This document shows positions 1 through 9,802 of a stretch of 64,000 nucleotides of DNA, in pieces. Location of the stretch: NCBI GenBank assembly GCA_028455995.1, contig JABELC010000010.1:1576001-1640000 (forward strand), written 5' to 3'. The notes below the pieces were generated by a model. It worked only from the letters and a program-made list of their open reading frames with translations, searched no databases and was not told where the DNA came from. The translations under genes were made by a program, and so were the position numbers. This DNA is from Scleromitrula shiraiana. Taxonomy: Eukaryota; Ascomycota; Leotiomycetes; Helotiales; Sclerotiniaceae. The first letter of the stretch is position 1, and each line of letters opens with the position of its first letter.

Positions 1-356
1 TCATTCAAAAAAAATATTTCACGAATTTAACGACCCGTTTACGAATCTTCTTGAATATCATTCTATTCTATTATATCTCTGTCTTAAATACTTTCTCTTG
101 TTTACCATCGACGGAAACTCAATCCACCTCGACTGCCCACTCTTCAACAAATTCAATTCATTCCACCGAACCAACAAAAATCAACGAATACATACTATAC
201 AATTGGATTTCTTCGATATTTTACTTTCGATATTTTTCCTTAAATACGTACAACAAACTATACTCGAATACATACGATATTATACAACAAAATCGCATTT
301 CGAATTACAAAATACAAAACAGCTCTTACAGCAATTACAACGAATACAATTTTATA
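1..356. other. upstream region of the STRAP-like gene
   Basis: AT-rich leader with many ATAC/GAATAC runs and no supported gene. An open frame upstream of the WD40 gene lacks an ATG before position 357, so this is probably promoter and 5' UTR. Confidence 0.5.
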
Positions 357-1634
357 ATGGCGGGGCCAGAAAATACGAAACAATATGTCCCCTTGACATG
401 TCATGGTCACTCAAGACCTGTTACTCACATCAGTTTTTGTGGATTTGTTGATGGAAAAGAAGATGAATATTACATGATATCTGCTTGTAAAGGTATATTC
501 TGAATTGGCGCATTCAAGGAGATGGCATATATCTAATTTCTTGAATAGATAACAATCCTATGCTTAGAAGTGGTATAAATGGCGATTGGTATGTTATAGA
601 TTTAGATCTTCAATGGATGGAAATATACTTATTGTTATTCTAGGATTGGTACATTCTTTGGACATAAGGGAGCTGTTTATCAAGCTAGACTTTCACCTGA
701 CGCTAGATTTGCTGCAACTGCTTCTGCCGATTTTACTGCGTAAGTTATTTGTAAATACATTGGGTGAAATCGACTAATAGATTACATAGGAAAGTTTGGG
801 ATACATATACTGGCGAAACTCTCTATACTATTCAGCATGCGCATGTTGTTCGAGCTGTCGCATTTCCTCCAGAATCAGGTACACTTCTTGCGACAGGTGG
901 AACTGATAAGAAACTTTTCATATTCGATTTACAAAAGGTCGCCCCAATCGTCACAAATGGTACACCAACATCCAATGGAAATGGAACGAATTCTACAATC
1001 ATTGCGCAAGAAAGTGGTTTTGAAATTGGACCAGGTGTTCATAAGGGAACGATCAAATCAGTTGTTTGGACCAGGGATCCAAATATTATCGTTACGGCTG
1101 CAGATGATAAAGTTATAAGATGGTGGGATTTGCGCACACAATCAGTTGTCCAGGAACAAAAAGTCGATGGAGATATTGGTTCTTGCGAATTCAGTAACAT
1201 TAAATCCGAACCAGGTGATATTGGTGATGGATTACCCATCTTATCTATTGCAGCGGGAAAGACTCTATACTTTTATGGAGGACCTTGCGCAAATACTCTC
1301 CTTAAGAAGATCGTTTTGGATTATGAGGTTGCTAGTGTAGCGATTCATCCCATTCAACGGAAATATATTACGGGTGGTATTAAGGATACTTGGGCTAAAG
1401 TTTATGATTTTGATACTGATATGGAACTTGGTATGTTTTTAGTCCTTTCATTTGTTGAGGAGGAAATTTACTAACGTCATGCCTTTAGATCTCCATAAAG
1501 GTCATCACGGTCCAATCTGGAGCATCAGTTTCTCTCCAGATGGTAAACTTTACGCAACAGGTAGTGAAGATGGTACGATCAAAATGTGGAAGAACTGTAT
1601 TGGATCATTCGGACTATGGAGAGCGGAAAACTAA
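357..1634 (+). CDS. STRAP/unrip-like WD40 repeat protein
   Basis: Predicted exons are 357-492, 549-588, 644-739, 790-1430 and 1489-1634, giving 352 aa, the usual STRAP length. The spliced protein matches the family throughout: an N-terminal LTCHGHSRPV, then ISACKDNNPMLR, DWIGTFFGHKGAV, ASADFTAKVWD, a central ADDKVIRWWD and a C-terminal SPDGKLYATGSEDGT followed by SFGLW. These are successive blades of a seven-bladed WD40 propeller. All four introns have GT-AG ends and keep frame. STRAP acts as a scaffold; in animals it joins the SMN complex and TGF-beta signalling, and the fungal role is less defined, probably RNP assembly. The start at 357 is the first ATG in the frame and directly precedes the conserved region. 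An insertion rich in Asn/Gly/Thr (about residues 150-165) lies between blades. Confidence 0.9.
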
Positions 1635-2791
1635 TGATGGAGTGGGTGTCAATTGAAGTGAAGTGGAGTGAAGGGTTGAGGAAATATTTATCATATCCAT
1701 CGAGAGAATACGTCGTACGTTGAGTTGAATAGTAGACCGAAATACCTTGTATATTATGAATTGGTGGTTTGCCTGTCCACTTATGCATGGAATGATATAG
1801 CTTGAGCTCCGAGGGCTAGTATCTGTGTATAGGAAAGGAAGGATGTGTGGATGATGGGATGAAGGAGATAAGATGAAATATTCGGTTTGAATCCGGGGAG
1901 ATAAAACTCCTCTAATTAGCGACCATAAACCTGAATATTATGAATTAATTAATGTATAAAATGGATCCCCCAAGTAAATATGTGACCTGAAGCTGATACA
2001 CACTCATCTCTTTTTATCACCATCTCTTACGGCTTGCACACTGTCATCATGACTATTTCAATTTTGTAGCGATGTTTATGTTTTTTATCTTACTCTTACT
2101 CTTGTTCTTGTTCTTGTTCTTATTCTTGTCTTTATCCCCTTTTGTTCGTATCCCTTTCCTATTCTTACTTATCCCTAATCTCTTCCTATCAACTAAACTG
2201 ATCAAGAGTAGCCGAGGAGGAGAGGAGAGGAGAGGAGAGGAGAGGAGGAGTAAAAGAAGAAAACGAAGAAGGCTAGTTGCGAAATGCAGGGACGGATGCA
2301 TAGTTCATGGGATTGAGATTTCAAATATATGATGGAAGAATTTACGTTAATACTTGGAACTTGGAACGGAATGACATGACTGGGCCTCCTCTTCATATGG
2401 CAGTTAGCTTATTTTTGGGAGATTTTGCTGTGAAAACTGTGGATGAGTAAGCCATGTATTTTATCTCGTCTATGTCGATTATGTTTGCTGGTTGGTGTAT
2501 ATGTTTATTGTGTATAATGTATTATCTATTGTTTAGAACAAGTATGTGTTACGGTCACTAATGGTTCTAGATGGAGAGGTGATTATTCGTTGTTTTTGCT
2601 ATCCCATAATTAAAACTCATTTTTCAAGCTCCAATTATATGAACTCGAGGCGTCATGAAGTCCAGCTTCTCAGAGGATATAGAATGCTCAACTCGAAAGG
2701 AGATGGGGACGTGGACTAGTCATCTCATCCCCATCCACAACATCTACCCAACTCCACAGAAAAACAAAACCCCCCACTGAACCCAACCCCC
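1635..2791. other. convergent intergenic region
   Basis: Lies between the 3' ends of the WD40 gene (+) and the phosphoribosyltransferase gene (-). It holds low-complexity tracts but no supported gene; the open frames here are simple-sequence artefacts. Confidence 0.5.
2089..2250. repeat. polypyrimidine tract and (GGAGA)n microsatellite
   Basis: Positions 2089-2135 are a C/T-rich tract built on CTTGTT/CTTACT units. Positions 2214-2250 are an almost pure GGAGA/GGA purine array. Both are simple-sequence repeats in a 3' intergenic region. Confidence 0.85.
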
Positions 2792-3702
2792 TCACTCCCT
2801 CAAACCCCATCCCCCCTCCACAGCCTCCAACAACGGACTCTCAAAAACAAACACCACCCTCCCCTCCCTCCCCTCTCCTACCACCCCCCTCCACCTCTCG
2901 CCCTGTTTCATCAGCACCCCCACCGCCAAAATCTCCGCTCCCACACTCTCACTCTCCAGCAAATCCCAAACCGCGCGCAGTGTCGTGCCGGTGCTAATCG
3001 CATCGTCCACTATGACGCACTTTTTCCCTCGGATAAGCGGAAGTTGGTGCGGATCGAGATAGACTCTTTTGGCGCCGAGAGAGGGGGATGTGATGGAGGA
3101 GACGGAGGTGCTGAGGGCGTCGGAGTACCAGAATTTGCGGGAGTAGCCTAGCGGTGTGTACCGTTCTGTTTGTGTGTATGTATTTATGTTAGTAGTAGTA
3201 GTAGTTGAAGAGTCAAACGCAACGTTCATATCATTCATCAATATCAATATCAACCCCATCTATCCATTTCATCCATCTCACCTCACTCAAATCCTCACAC
3301 ATGAATAGAAAACAGAAAAGAAATAAGAAAAAAAAAAGACTCACTCAACCCCACCCCCCTAGCAACAACAGGCGCAACGCTCAGCCCCAGCGTCGGCAAC
3401 CCGATAATGACTTCGGGCGCAAACGGCCGGATTAGATCGGCGAGATGAGAGCCAAGCGTATCCACTACGTCTAGGGAAGCTTGATTAATGAGGAGGGAGG
3501 CTACGGCGTGGGAGGGGTTGGATTGGAGGGGGCGGATGGGTAACATGAGGGTTTGGTGGTTGGGTAGTTGGGCGGGGTAGGCGTATTGATAGGGGCCTTG
3601 GGAGGAGGAGGAGGGGAGGATTTCTTGCCAGTAGGTTGTTGTTGGTTCGGTGAAGGGGGGAAGGTCGGTGGAGGTGGAGGTGGAGGGGGGTAGTTGGGAC
3701 AT
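2792..3702 (-). CDS. phosphoribosyltransferase-domain protein
   Basis: Two exons on the minus strand, 3702-3345 and 3165-2792, encode 243 aa. The join restores GVGLKRYTPLGYSRKFW, a conserved block of fungal purine-type phosphoribosyltransferases. The PRPP-binding loop CVIVDDAISTGTTL sits near residues 169-182 (hydrophobic stretch, two Asp, then STGTT), the signature of type I PRTases. The N-terminal half has EVIIGLPTLGLSVAPVVA, the usual first beta-alpha unit. It should transfer phosphoribose from PRPP to a nucleobase in the cytosol; the base is not determinable from sequence. The N-terminus is Ser/Thr/Pro-rich and the C-terminus Gly/Glu-rich. The start is the only ATG before the conserved region. 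Confidence 0.82.
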
Positions 3703-4312
3703 TTTTGGATGGGATGGGATGGGTAGCCTGGCTGGTTCTGAATAGTGAAGGGATGGATGATGATATCAAATACATAGGTGGTTCATGTATAGTATATATG
3801 GATGGGGTCGTCGCTGAGTCATCGCTGTTAAATCCACATCTCTTGCATGCATATACAGTATGATAGGATCAGAATGTTTTGTTCTTTATCTGTTCTCTAT
3901 TTGTATCTGTTTATCAGTTAGTTGATATTGTTATGGCTCATAGCTATTTTATTTGATGCTGGGGTTCTTACCGTATCATATCTATCATGAACGATCTCAT
4001 CACTGGCGGGGTATATCGTTTCATAAGTCACTTTCTGAGTAACTACCCAAGTTGTGATCGAATGAGCGAGGAATTCAGGCACTCTATAAACCATTTGGTT
4101 TTATTCAGTATCAATGAATCAAAATCTTCAATTCTTTGACCAAAAACCCAAATGATCAAATATAAATTGAGAAAACATATCCCTCCACCCCACCCCCGCA
4201 GATCAGTTGGCAGAAAAGACTCCAAAGTGGATGGATTAAAGGCGGTAAAGAATATTTCGGCGTTAATCATCATTCATTTATTTCAACTACCATTTTCTAT
4301 CACAAGTATACA
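3703..4312. other. intergenic, promoter side of the PRTase gene
   Basis: The first 100 bases on the minus strand are the PRTase leader, with repeated GGATGGGATGG motifs. The rest is unremarkable AT-rich sequence with no supported gene. Confidence 0.4.
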
Positions 4313-5350
4313 ATGAATTCGAATACCTCTTTCTTCTCACCATTTACTGACACTCTCCCATTCAACGTTCGCTATTCCGTTCTTCAACATGTCATCGAAT
4401 GCTCTTACCAATATTTTAACTGGAGCACCGCGGAACTATTAGAAGTATAAGGACTGGGATTGTCGACTGTCGCAAACTATGAGTCTTTTCCTCTCAGCAC
4501 TCAGATAATAACGCGTTTAATTACTTTTCTATGCGGCGATGCATATGGGAGTAAAGCGGTCAATGGAAATGGCACAGACTGGATTCAAATACCCTTCAGT
4601 TGGAGACTCGGAAAAGTACGTAGATACAGTCTTCGGCGTATCTTGGACGAATACATGCAAGGGAGAAAGCAAAGAGTCAACCCAGGCCCGTAAAACGATT
4701 TTCGCGTCGTTTAAGAAGAGTTTAAGTGGGAAGGTCTTCGAAAAAGGTTCCCGGAATCGGTTGCGCATGTTCATTTACCGCCGAGAATTGCAATCGTTAC
4801 GATGTAAAACTGGATATGGCGTTTACATTTCTATTGAGCCGATTATCGGATGTTGGGCATATTGTTGGGTTATTTCTTCTCCTCTTCCTCCTGGTGCGGA
4901 ATTGAACGAATCGGAAATAGAGAAGGCTACCGTTGAAGTGATGAAGTGGAAGATAATGGTGGTTGATGAGACAGTGTGATGAGATGAAGGTTTCTATGCA
5001 AGGATTCTCGAGGACTTCTACGAACATTCTCTCACGGAAGGTCGCTTTTTGTACAATATGGATTCCATACTCTTGCTTTCCGAGCTGGAACACGCTTTGG
5101 TTCCGGGGTACCATTTCCTGGACAGCGTATACGAGGCGCTGGGACTTCAGGGCTGTTGAATATGAGGACGATCAATGTGAGTAAGGAGGAATGGGGACAG
5201 ATTATGGGAGATACATTCTTTCGTTCGAGCTTGCTTCACTATCCTCTCTCACAGAGAGCTACAATTCTCAATGGTAAGTATCTGAGATTATGTACATTCA
5301 GTTCTATCAGCATTGATGTAGGATTTCTCTCAAGCTTGAGAAAGCTACCT
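4313..5350 (+). pseudogene. decayed hypothetical gene
   Basis: Several coding-like stretches lie on one strand but do not join into one frame. ATG 4313 opens about 45 codons and stops at TAA; removing a 60-nt GT-AG interval would extend it to about 4615. A second frame (4539-4979) ends in two consecutive TGA codons, after which the same frame continues for about 58 codons (4983-5158) with compositionally normal protein such as DFYEHSLTEGRFLYN. A further stretch (KEEWGQIMGDTFF) follows in another frame near 5170-5260. I recognise no family. The pattern fits a pseudogene with nonsense changes and a frameshift; a badly predicted multi-exon gene remains possible. Confidence 0.35.
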
Positions 5351-5359
5351 AGGTAACCA

Positions 5360-5944
5360 GCATGTGGACATTATACCGGTAGGATGTTTTCTTATGGACT
5401 CATAAATTACAGGCATCCAGGGCTTATGCACTTCCAAAGGTAACTTGATTGTACATGTAGAGGAAGAAGTATGCTCTTAGAGCCTTTTCTCCCCGGGTGG
5501 TGAAGGGTGGTGAAGGGTGGTGGCGGTACTGTTATGACCAGATGTTGATGCGCATATATTGAAAGGACCGTACTTTGATCAGCACCAGAAGAATCAATAG
5601 AAAATTTTTGCAAACTATCAATTACTCTATTCTATCAAAATTCCTCACGACAATATCTCTCCAAATGGCCTCTTCCTATAATACTGGCGTTTCGGTGATA
5701 TCAGATCCACATAACCTGAATCAGTAACCTCAAATTGTGCGTACAAACCTTAAATTCAAGGTATCAAAGTAAAAATTAAACGAGGGTTGTGTGAGATTCA
5801 AACCCTTTTTAGCTCCAATTGAGGTTAGATTAGATTAGCGCAAATTATTCGAGTGGAAACCAGAACACATTCAAGATTTCACGACGTCGACAACTTGTAA
5901 ATTCAACCACCACCGCCAACTTCAAATAGTCAGCCATCGCAATC
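5360..5944. other. RPS5 upstream region with a 10-bp tandem repeat
   Basis: Upstream of the ribosomal protein gene. Positions 5495-5523 contain nearly three copies of a 10-bp GGGTGGTGAA unit. A pyrimidine/CCACCACC-rich stretch lies just before the ATG, typical of highly expressed fungal genes. No gene is supported here. Confidence 0.5.
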
Positions 5945-6832
5945 ATGTCTGACGGAGAAGTCGAAGTCGAGGCCGTTTCCGGCTACCAAGTTCTGCCAAA
6001 GGAGGTCACCGAGGAGATTGGAAGCATCAAGGTACAAAATAAATCAATTCAACAATATTTTTAAAAATAAGGAATACGATAGCTGATAAATTTACAGCTC
6101 TTCAACAAGTGGAGTTACGAGGATGTTGAGATCCGCGATATCTCATTGACGTAAGAAATCCCAAATGCGATGGTTAATTATGGAAGAATATTCGACAATA
6201 TATTTTGGACGAGGGACATTGCATTGCAGGAAGAATATATGGGCTAATGCGATAATTTTTACAGCGACTACATCCAAATCAGAGCACCAGTCTACATCTC
6301 CCACTCTGCCGGTCGATATGCCCAAAAGAGATTCAGAAAGGCTCAATGCCCAATCATTGAACGTCTTACTAACTCTTTGATGATGAACGGTCGCAACAAC
6401 GGAAAGAAGCTCATGGCTGTCCGCATTGTTGCCCACGCCTTCGAGATCGTACGTCTTGGTCACTTCCAATAAAATTATCGACTTAATCATATCCTAACAA
6501 TTCACTTTCTATAGATCCACATCATGACCGACCAGAACCCAATCCAAATCGCCGTTGATGCTATCGTCAACTGTGGTCCTCGCGAAGACAGCACCCGTAT
6601 CGGATCTGCTGGTACCGTCCGTCGTCAAGCCGTCGATGTTTCCCCTCTTCGCCGTGTCAACCAAGCCATCGCTCTCCTTACCATCGGTGCCCGTGAAGCC
6701 TCATTCAGAAACATCAAGTCCATTGCTGAGTGCTTAGCTGAAGAATTGATCAACGCTGCTAAGGGAAGCAGTAACTCCTACGCCATCAAGAAGAAGGATG
6801 AGTTGGAGCGTGTCGCTAAGAGTAACAGATAA
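5945..6832 (+). CDS. RPS5: 40S ribosomal protein S5 (uS7)
   Basis: Four exons, 5945-6031, 6098-6150, 6265-6448 and 6515-6832, encode 213 aa, the normal fungal uS7 length. The protein shows the uS7 landmarks: FNKWSYEDVEIRDISLTDY, SHSAGRYAQKRFRKAQCPI, LMMNGRNNGKKLMAVRI, DAIVNCGPREDSTRIG, GTVRRQAVDVSPLRRVNQA and a C-terminal DELERVAKSNR. It is a small-subunit protein binding the 18S rRNA 3' major domain near the E site. All introns are GT-AG and in phase, and the ATG context is favourable (AATCATG after an AC-rich leader). The gene looks intact and is the best-conserved in the left third of the window. Confidence 0.97.
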
Positions 6833-7598
6833 ATGGAAACATTTGGGGTTTTTCTGTGGGGTGTTAAAATTGCATTATGGATGGGCAATTGGCTGCATTT
6901 TTTTGTCACATAGAGACGATCTTTTTCAAATGCAAAGGCTCATGACACAACACAATTGGGACTGGATAAATTGCTATTTGTGATTGCTCTATGGTGGAAG
7001 ATTAAACATTGATCCGTGTAAATCTGAATGCACAAAACAATTCACGTCCAGATTAATGAATTCTGATGACTATTCGAGTGTTGATTTATGTGATGAATTT
7101 AATATTTGCAGCAAGGCTGTTCGAGAGAGTTTCTGCCAACAGAATTATCTTCCTGTGGATGAATCAAATGACCTTACAGGCTCTATCTCCATACCAGTCA
7201 GCAGGTCCGAAGTATCTAACTTGTTCAACCTTGATAAATACAATTACCCGTGCACCTATCTTCATAAGGATGTGATATACAAGAGCATTTCTTCTAGGTG
7301 ATACATTTACTTACTCTTTCCCTCCAGAGATACATGAATCGAATAGTCAGAATATCCCTCGCCTTATCCAACAGAGTATCGGAAAGCTAGACTACCTCTT
7401 CTAATATTTAAGGATCAAAGGATTTAAACATTATACTATTGACTTGGTGTTGAGTACTTGGGATATTTATGAAAAGAGAGTGGGCTTGCTTTAGGGGTGG
7501 ATGGATGGATGCTGGTGTTTGGGAGAAGGGGGATGAATGATAGATGGATGATGGATTGTAGGTAATAGGTTGTTAAATTCAACTTGTTTAGGTAGTTC
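6833..7598. other. intergenic
   Basis: RPS5 3' region followed by AT-rich spacer. An open frame near 7057-7301 (about 81 codons from ATG) has no recognisable features and is not called. Confidence 0.4.
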
Positions 7599-7813
7599 TA
7601 GTTTATTATGTACATGATTTGTATGCAGTGCCACTGACTTCTCTCCACTCGAGTCCCATCCTCCTCTCGGCACTGTCTTCTCCAATTATCCCATCTGCCT
7701 CTGATGGGTAGTTTATTATATACATGATTATGAAGTACGCTTCCTTCTCTCTCCACTGGAGTCCCTCACTCCTCTCGGCACCTCCTCTTGTAATTGTCTC
7801 ATTTGCCTCTCAT
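7599..7813. repeat. imperfect tandem duplication, two units of about 105 bp
   Basis: Copy 1 (7599-7704) and copy 2 (7709-7813) both begin TAGTTTATTAT[G/A]TACATGAT, share CTTCTCTCCACT and CTCCTCTCGGCAC, and end in TGCCTCT. Copy 2 contains the C-terminal codons of the decayed gene on the minus strand; copy 1 lies just beyond its stop. The divergence shows the duplication is not recent. Confidence 0.8.
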
Positions 7814-9158
7814 ACTCTTCTAAATTTGCATTATTCTTATCGCTTTCCTTTGCACTGTCCTCAAAACGTATTTCAAGCTCTGCCCGCTCGGAACCCTGGC
7901 GGCGCATCACCCATCTGAGGATTGATGTGTAGCTGGTGAAGCCTTTCGCGTTCGGTCTCTAATGTCTCGTCTATTTCCGATGTCTCATACGATTCCATAG
8001 ACCTCCTGGCAGAAACGCTCTCCGGTGCCTCAACCATGATGCTCTCTAGACTCTCTCCAGGCCCTATAGATGCCCATTTCATCGGGTCTTTACGCCACTG
8101 ATTGACCTGGGAAATCATCGATTCACATTTCTCCTTCATATATTTTCTTTCTTTCCCAATGGAAGAAATCGTGTCGAATCTCCTCCTCCAATTTCTTTCT
8201 TGTAGAAGCTCTCTTCAGATCTTTGAGCTGGTCCCTCGTTTTGTTTCTATGTTTTAGGTACTTCGCGTATCTGAAATCTATTCACTTCTTAGCAACTATT
8301 TCCGTTGGTGTTTTATTGAAAAGCCAAAGATATGGATGCTTCTCTCGATCCCTTTGCCGCTTTTCATCGTAGATCCCTAATAAGGCTTCAATAAAAAACC
8401 ATTTCCTCAAGTTAAATCCTCCGAATATTTCTCTGGTTGCGCTCTTTGATGTACAAAAGGTTTTTTGAAATTCTGCCTTTCGATATTCGCGACACTGGTT
8501 TAGAACACTAAAAACTGTATCATGCTCCGGTTGCCAGGCATTGCGACACATCAGATCATACTGAATTACACGATAAGTGTCCCAGACTGTGTGGACTCGA
8601 GCTTTCTCTGGTCTATACTTTTTGTATTTTTCCCTTAGCTTTTTTTCCCATGATATTGCATCTTCTGTACAGTCGCGGCACAATTTATGGTTGCTCAAGA
8701 AGTCTGGGGGCATCTCGATGGATTTGTTTCCTACATCCTTGTGGTTTATGGCATGTTCCCAAGAATCTTGGATGTGACCACATATGCAATATCTGTATTT
8801 GTATGGTCGGTTCATGTCTATCATAGCGACCAATTTGTTGCCGGGGGTTGAGTCGTACGAGATGTATGAGCTCTAAACTATGTTGGGCGAGGAGGCCACA
8901 GTGATATGAGAATGAATGAATGGAGAAAATGGAGGATGTTCGAGGTAACGATAATGCTTGAAGTGCTGGTGATGCTTGAGGTTCTGATGATATTTGAGCT
9001 ACTGTAGATGTATTTTGCAACGGATAGGGAGAAATCTCGATATTAAGATTTGGGTTCGATACTGTGACCCAAACCCCAAAACAAAGGGTACACATCGAGA
9101 TTATTATACCCTTCTTCCTACAGGAACGACTACCGTTTTCCTCATTTGTGAGTAACAT
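7728..9158 (-). pseudogene. decayed lineage-specific gene, unknown function
   Basis: Coding-like sequence runs from an ATG at 9158 to a stop at 7728 but is interrupted. An N-terminal piece with a hydrophobic segment (IIISMCTLCFGVWVTV) is followed, probably after an intron, by YKYRYCICGHIQDSWEHA and a well-formed Cys/Trp-rich segment. This segment hits TGA at 8282-8284, yet the same frame continues with basic, coiled sequence (YAKYLKHRNKTRDQLKDLK, then ASTRKKLEEEIRHDFFHWE). A frame change near 8130 leads to ISQVNQWRKDPMKWASIG, and another near 7895 to ELEIRFEDSAKESDKNN. No consensus introns explain these breaks. AAG AAG TGA could derive from a CGA codon. No family was recognised; a functional, heavily spliced gene is less likely. 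Confidence 0.6.
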
Positions 9159-9802
9159 GCTAGTGCCATATTGGGCTATTCACCCATCTATGACTGTGAT
9201 GTCGTACCATTTTTGGGGAGTTGGAGGGGGGTCATATTTGTTTACTTTGGATTAGATATCGATGAATGGGCTATGATCCGGATATATAGGATTGATATTA
9301 AATATAGCCTATCTTTCCCCTTCAGAAGTTTGTATATCGATTGGGCCGTGCGTTGGGATAAGATTGTGTCGGTGGATTGGTATGATCAAATAGTGTGTCA
9401 TTACGAAGTTGGAACGAGATATTGCTATCGTTGGGTTGTATGGGAATATTTAGGTACTGTAATCGAAACAAAGAGGATATTTTATACTTATTCCTTAGTA
9501 CTATCTTAGAGTATGGGGTAACGTGGCAAATACTATCCCTCACTACAGCCGCAAGGAGTTAAGATGATAGGGGGAAATCTCGGCTAATTTAATGTATGTA
9601 CTTCCGATTGATTCGGTTTCCCTTATTCGAAACGATTTTTCACTCAAAGCACTGTACGAATTATCAGAAGTAACGTTAGCTAGATGTGAGTTTGATATTT
9701 TCATTTTGGAGATACTCTAAGTCGCATTATATGCAAGATATAACGATTGCATAGATCTCTAATCAATATCCCTCCACCCACACAACCAACACCAAATAAC
9801 AC
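9159..9802. other. intergenic
   Basis: AT-rich spacer between two minus-strand loci. Open frames here begin at non-ATG codons and look compositionally random. No feature is supported. Confidence 0.4.

Noticed and set aside
6984..7301. Open frame of 105 codons downstream of RPS5
   Set aside because: Begins at TTG; from the internal ATG (about 7057) only 81 codons remain, without recognisable features. Could be a relic but cannot be supported.
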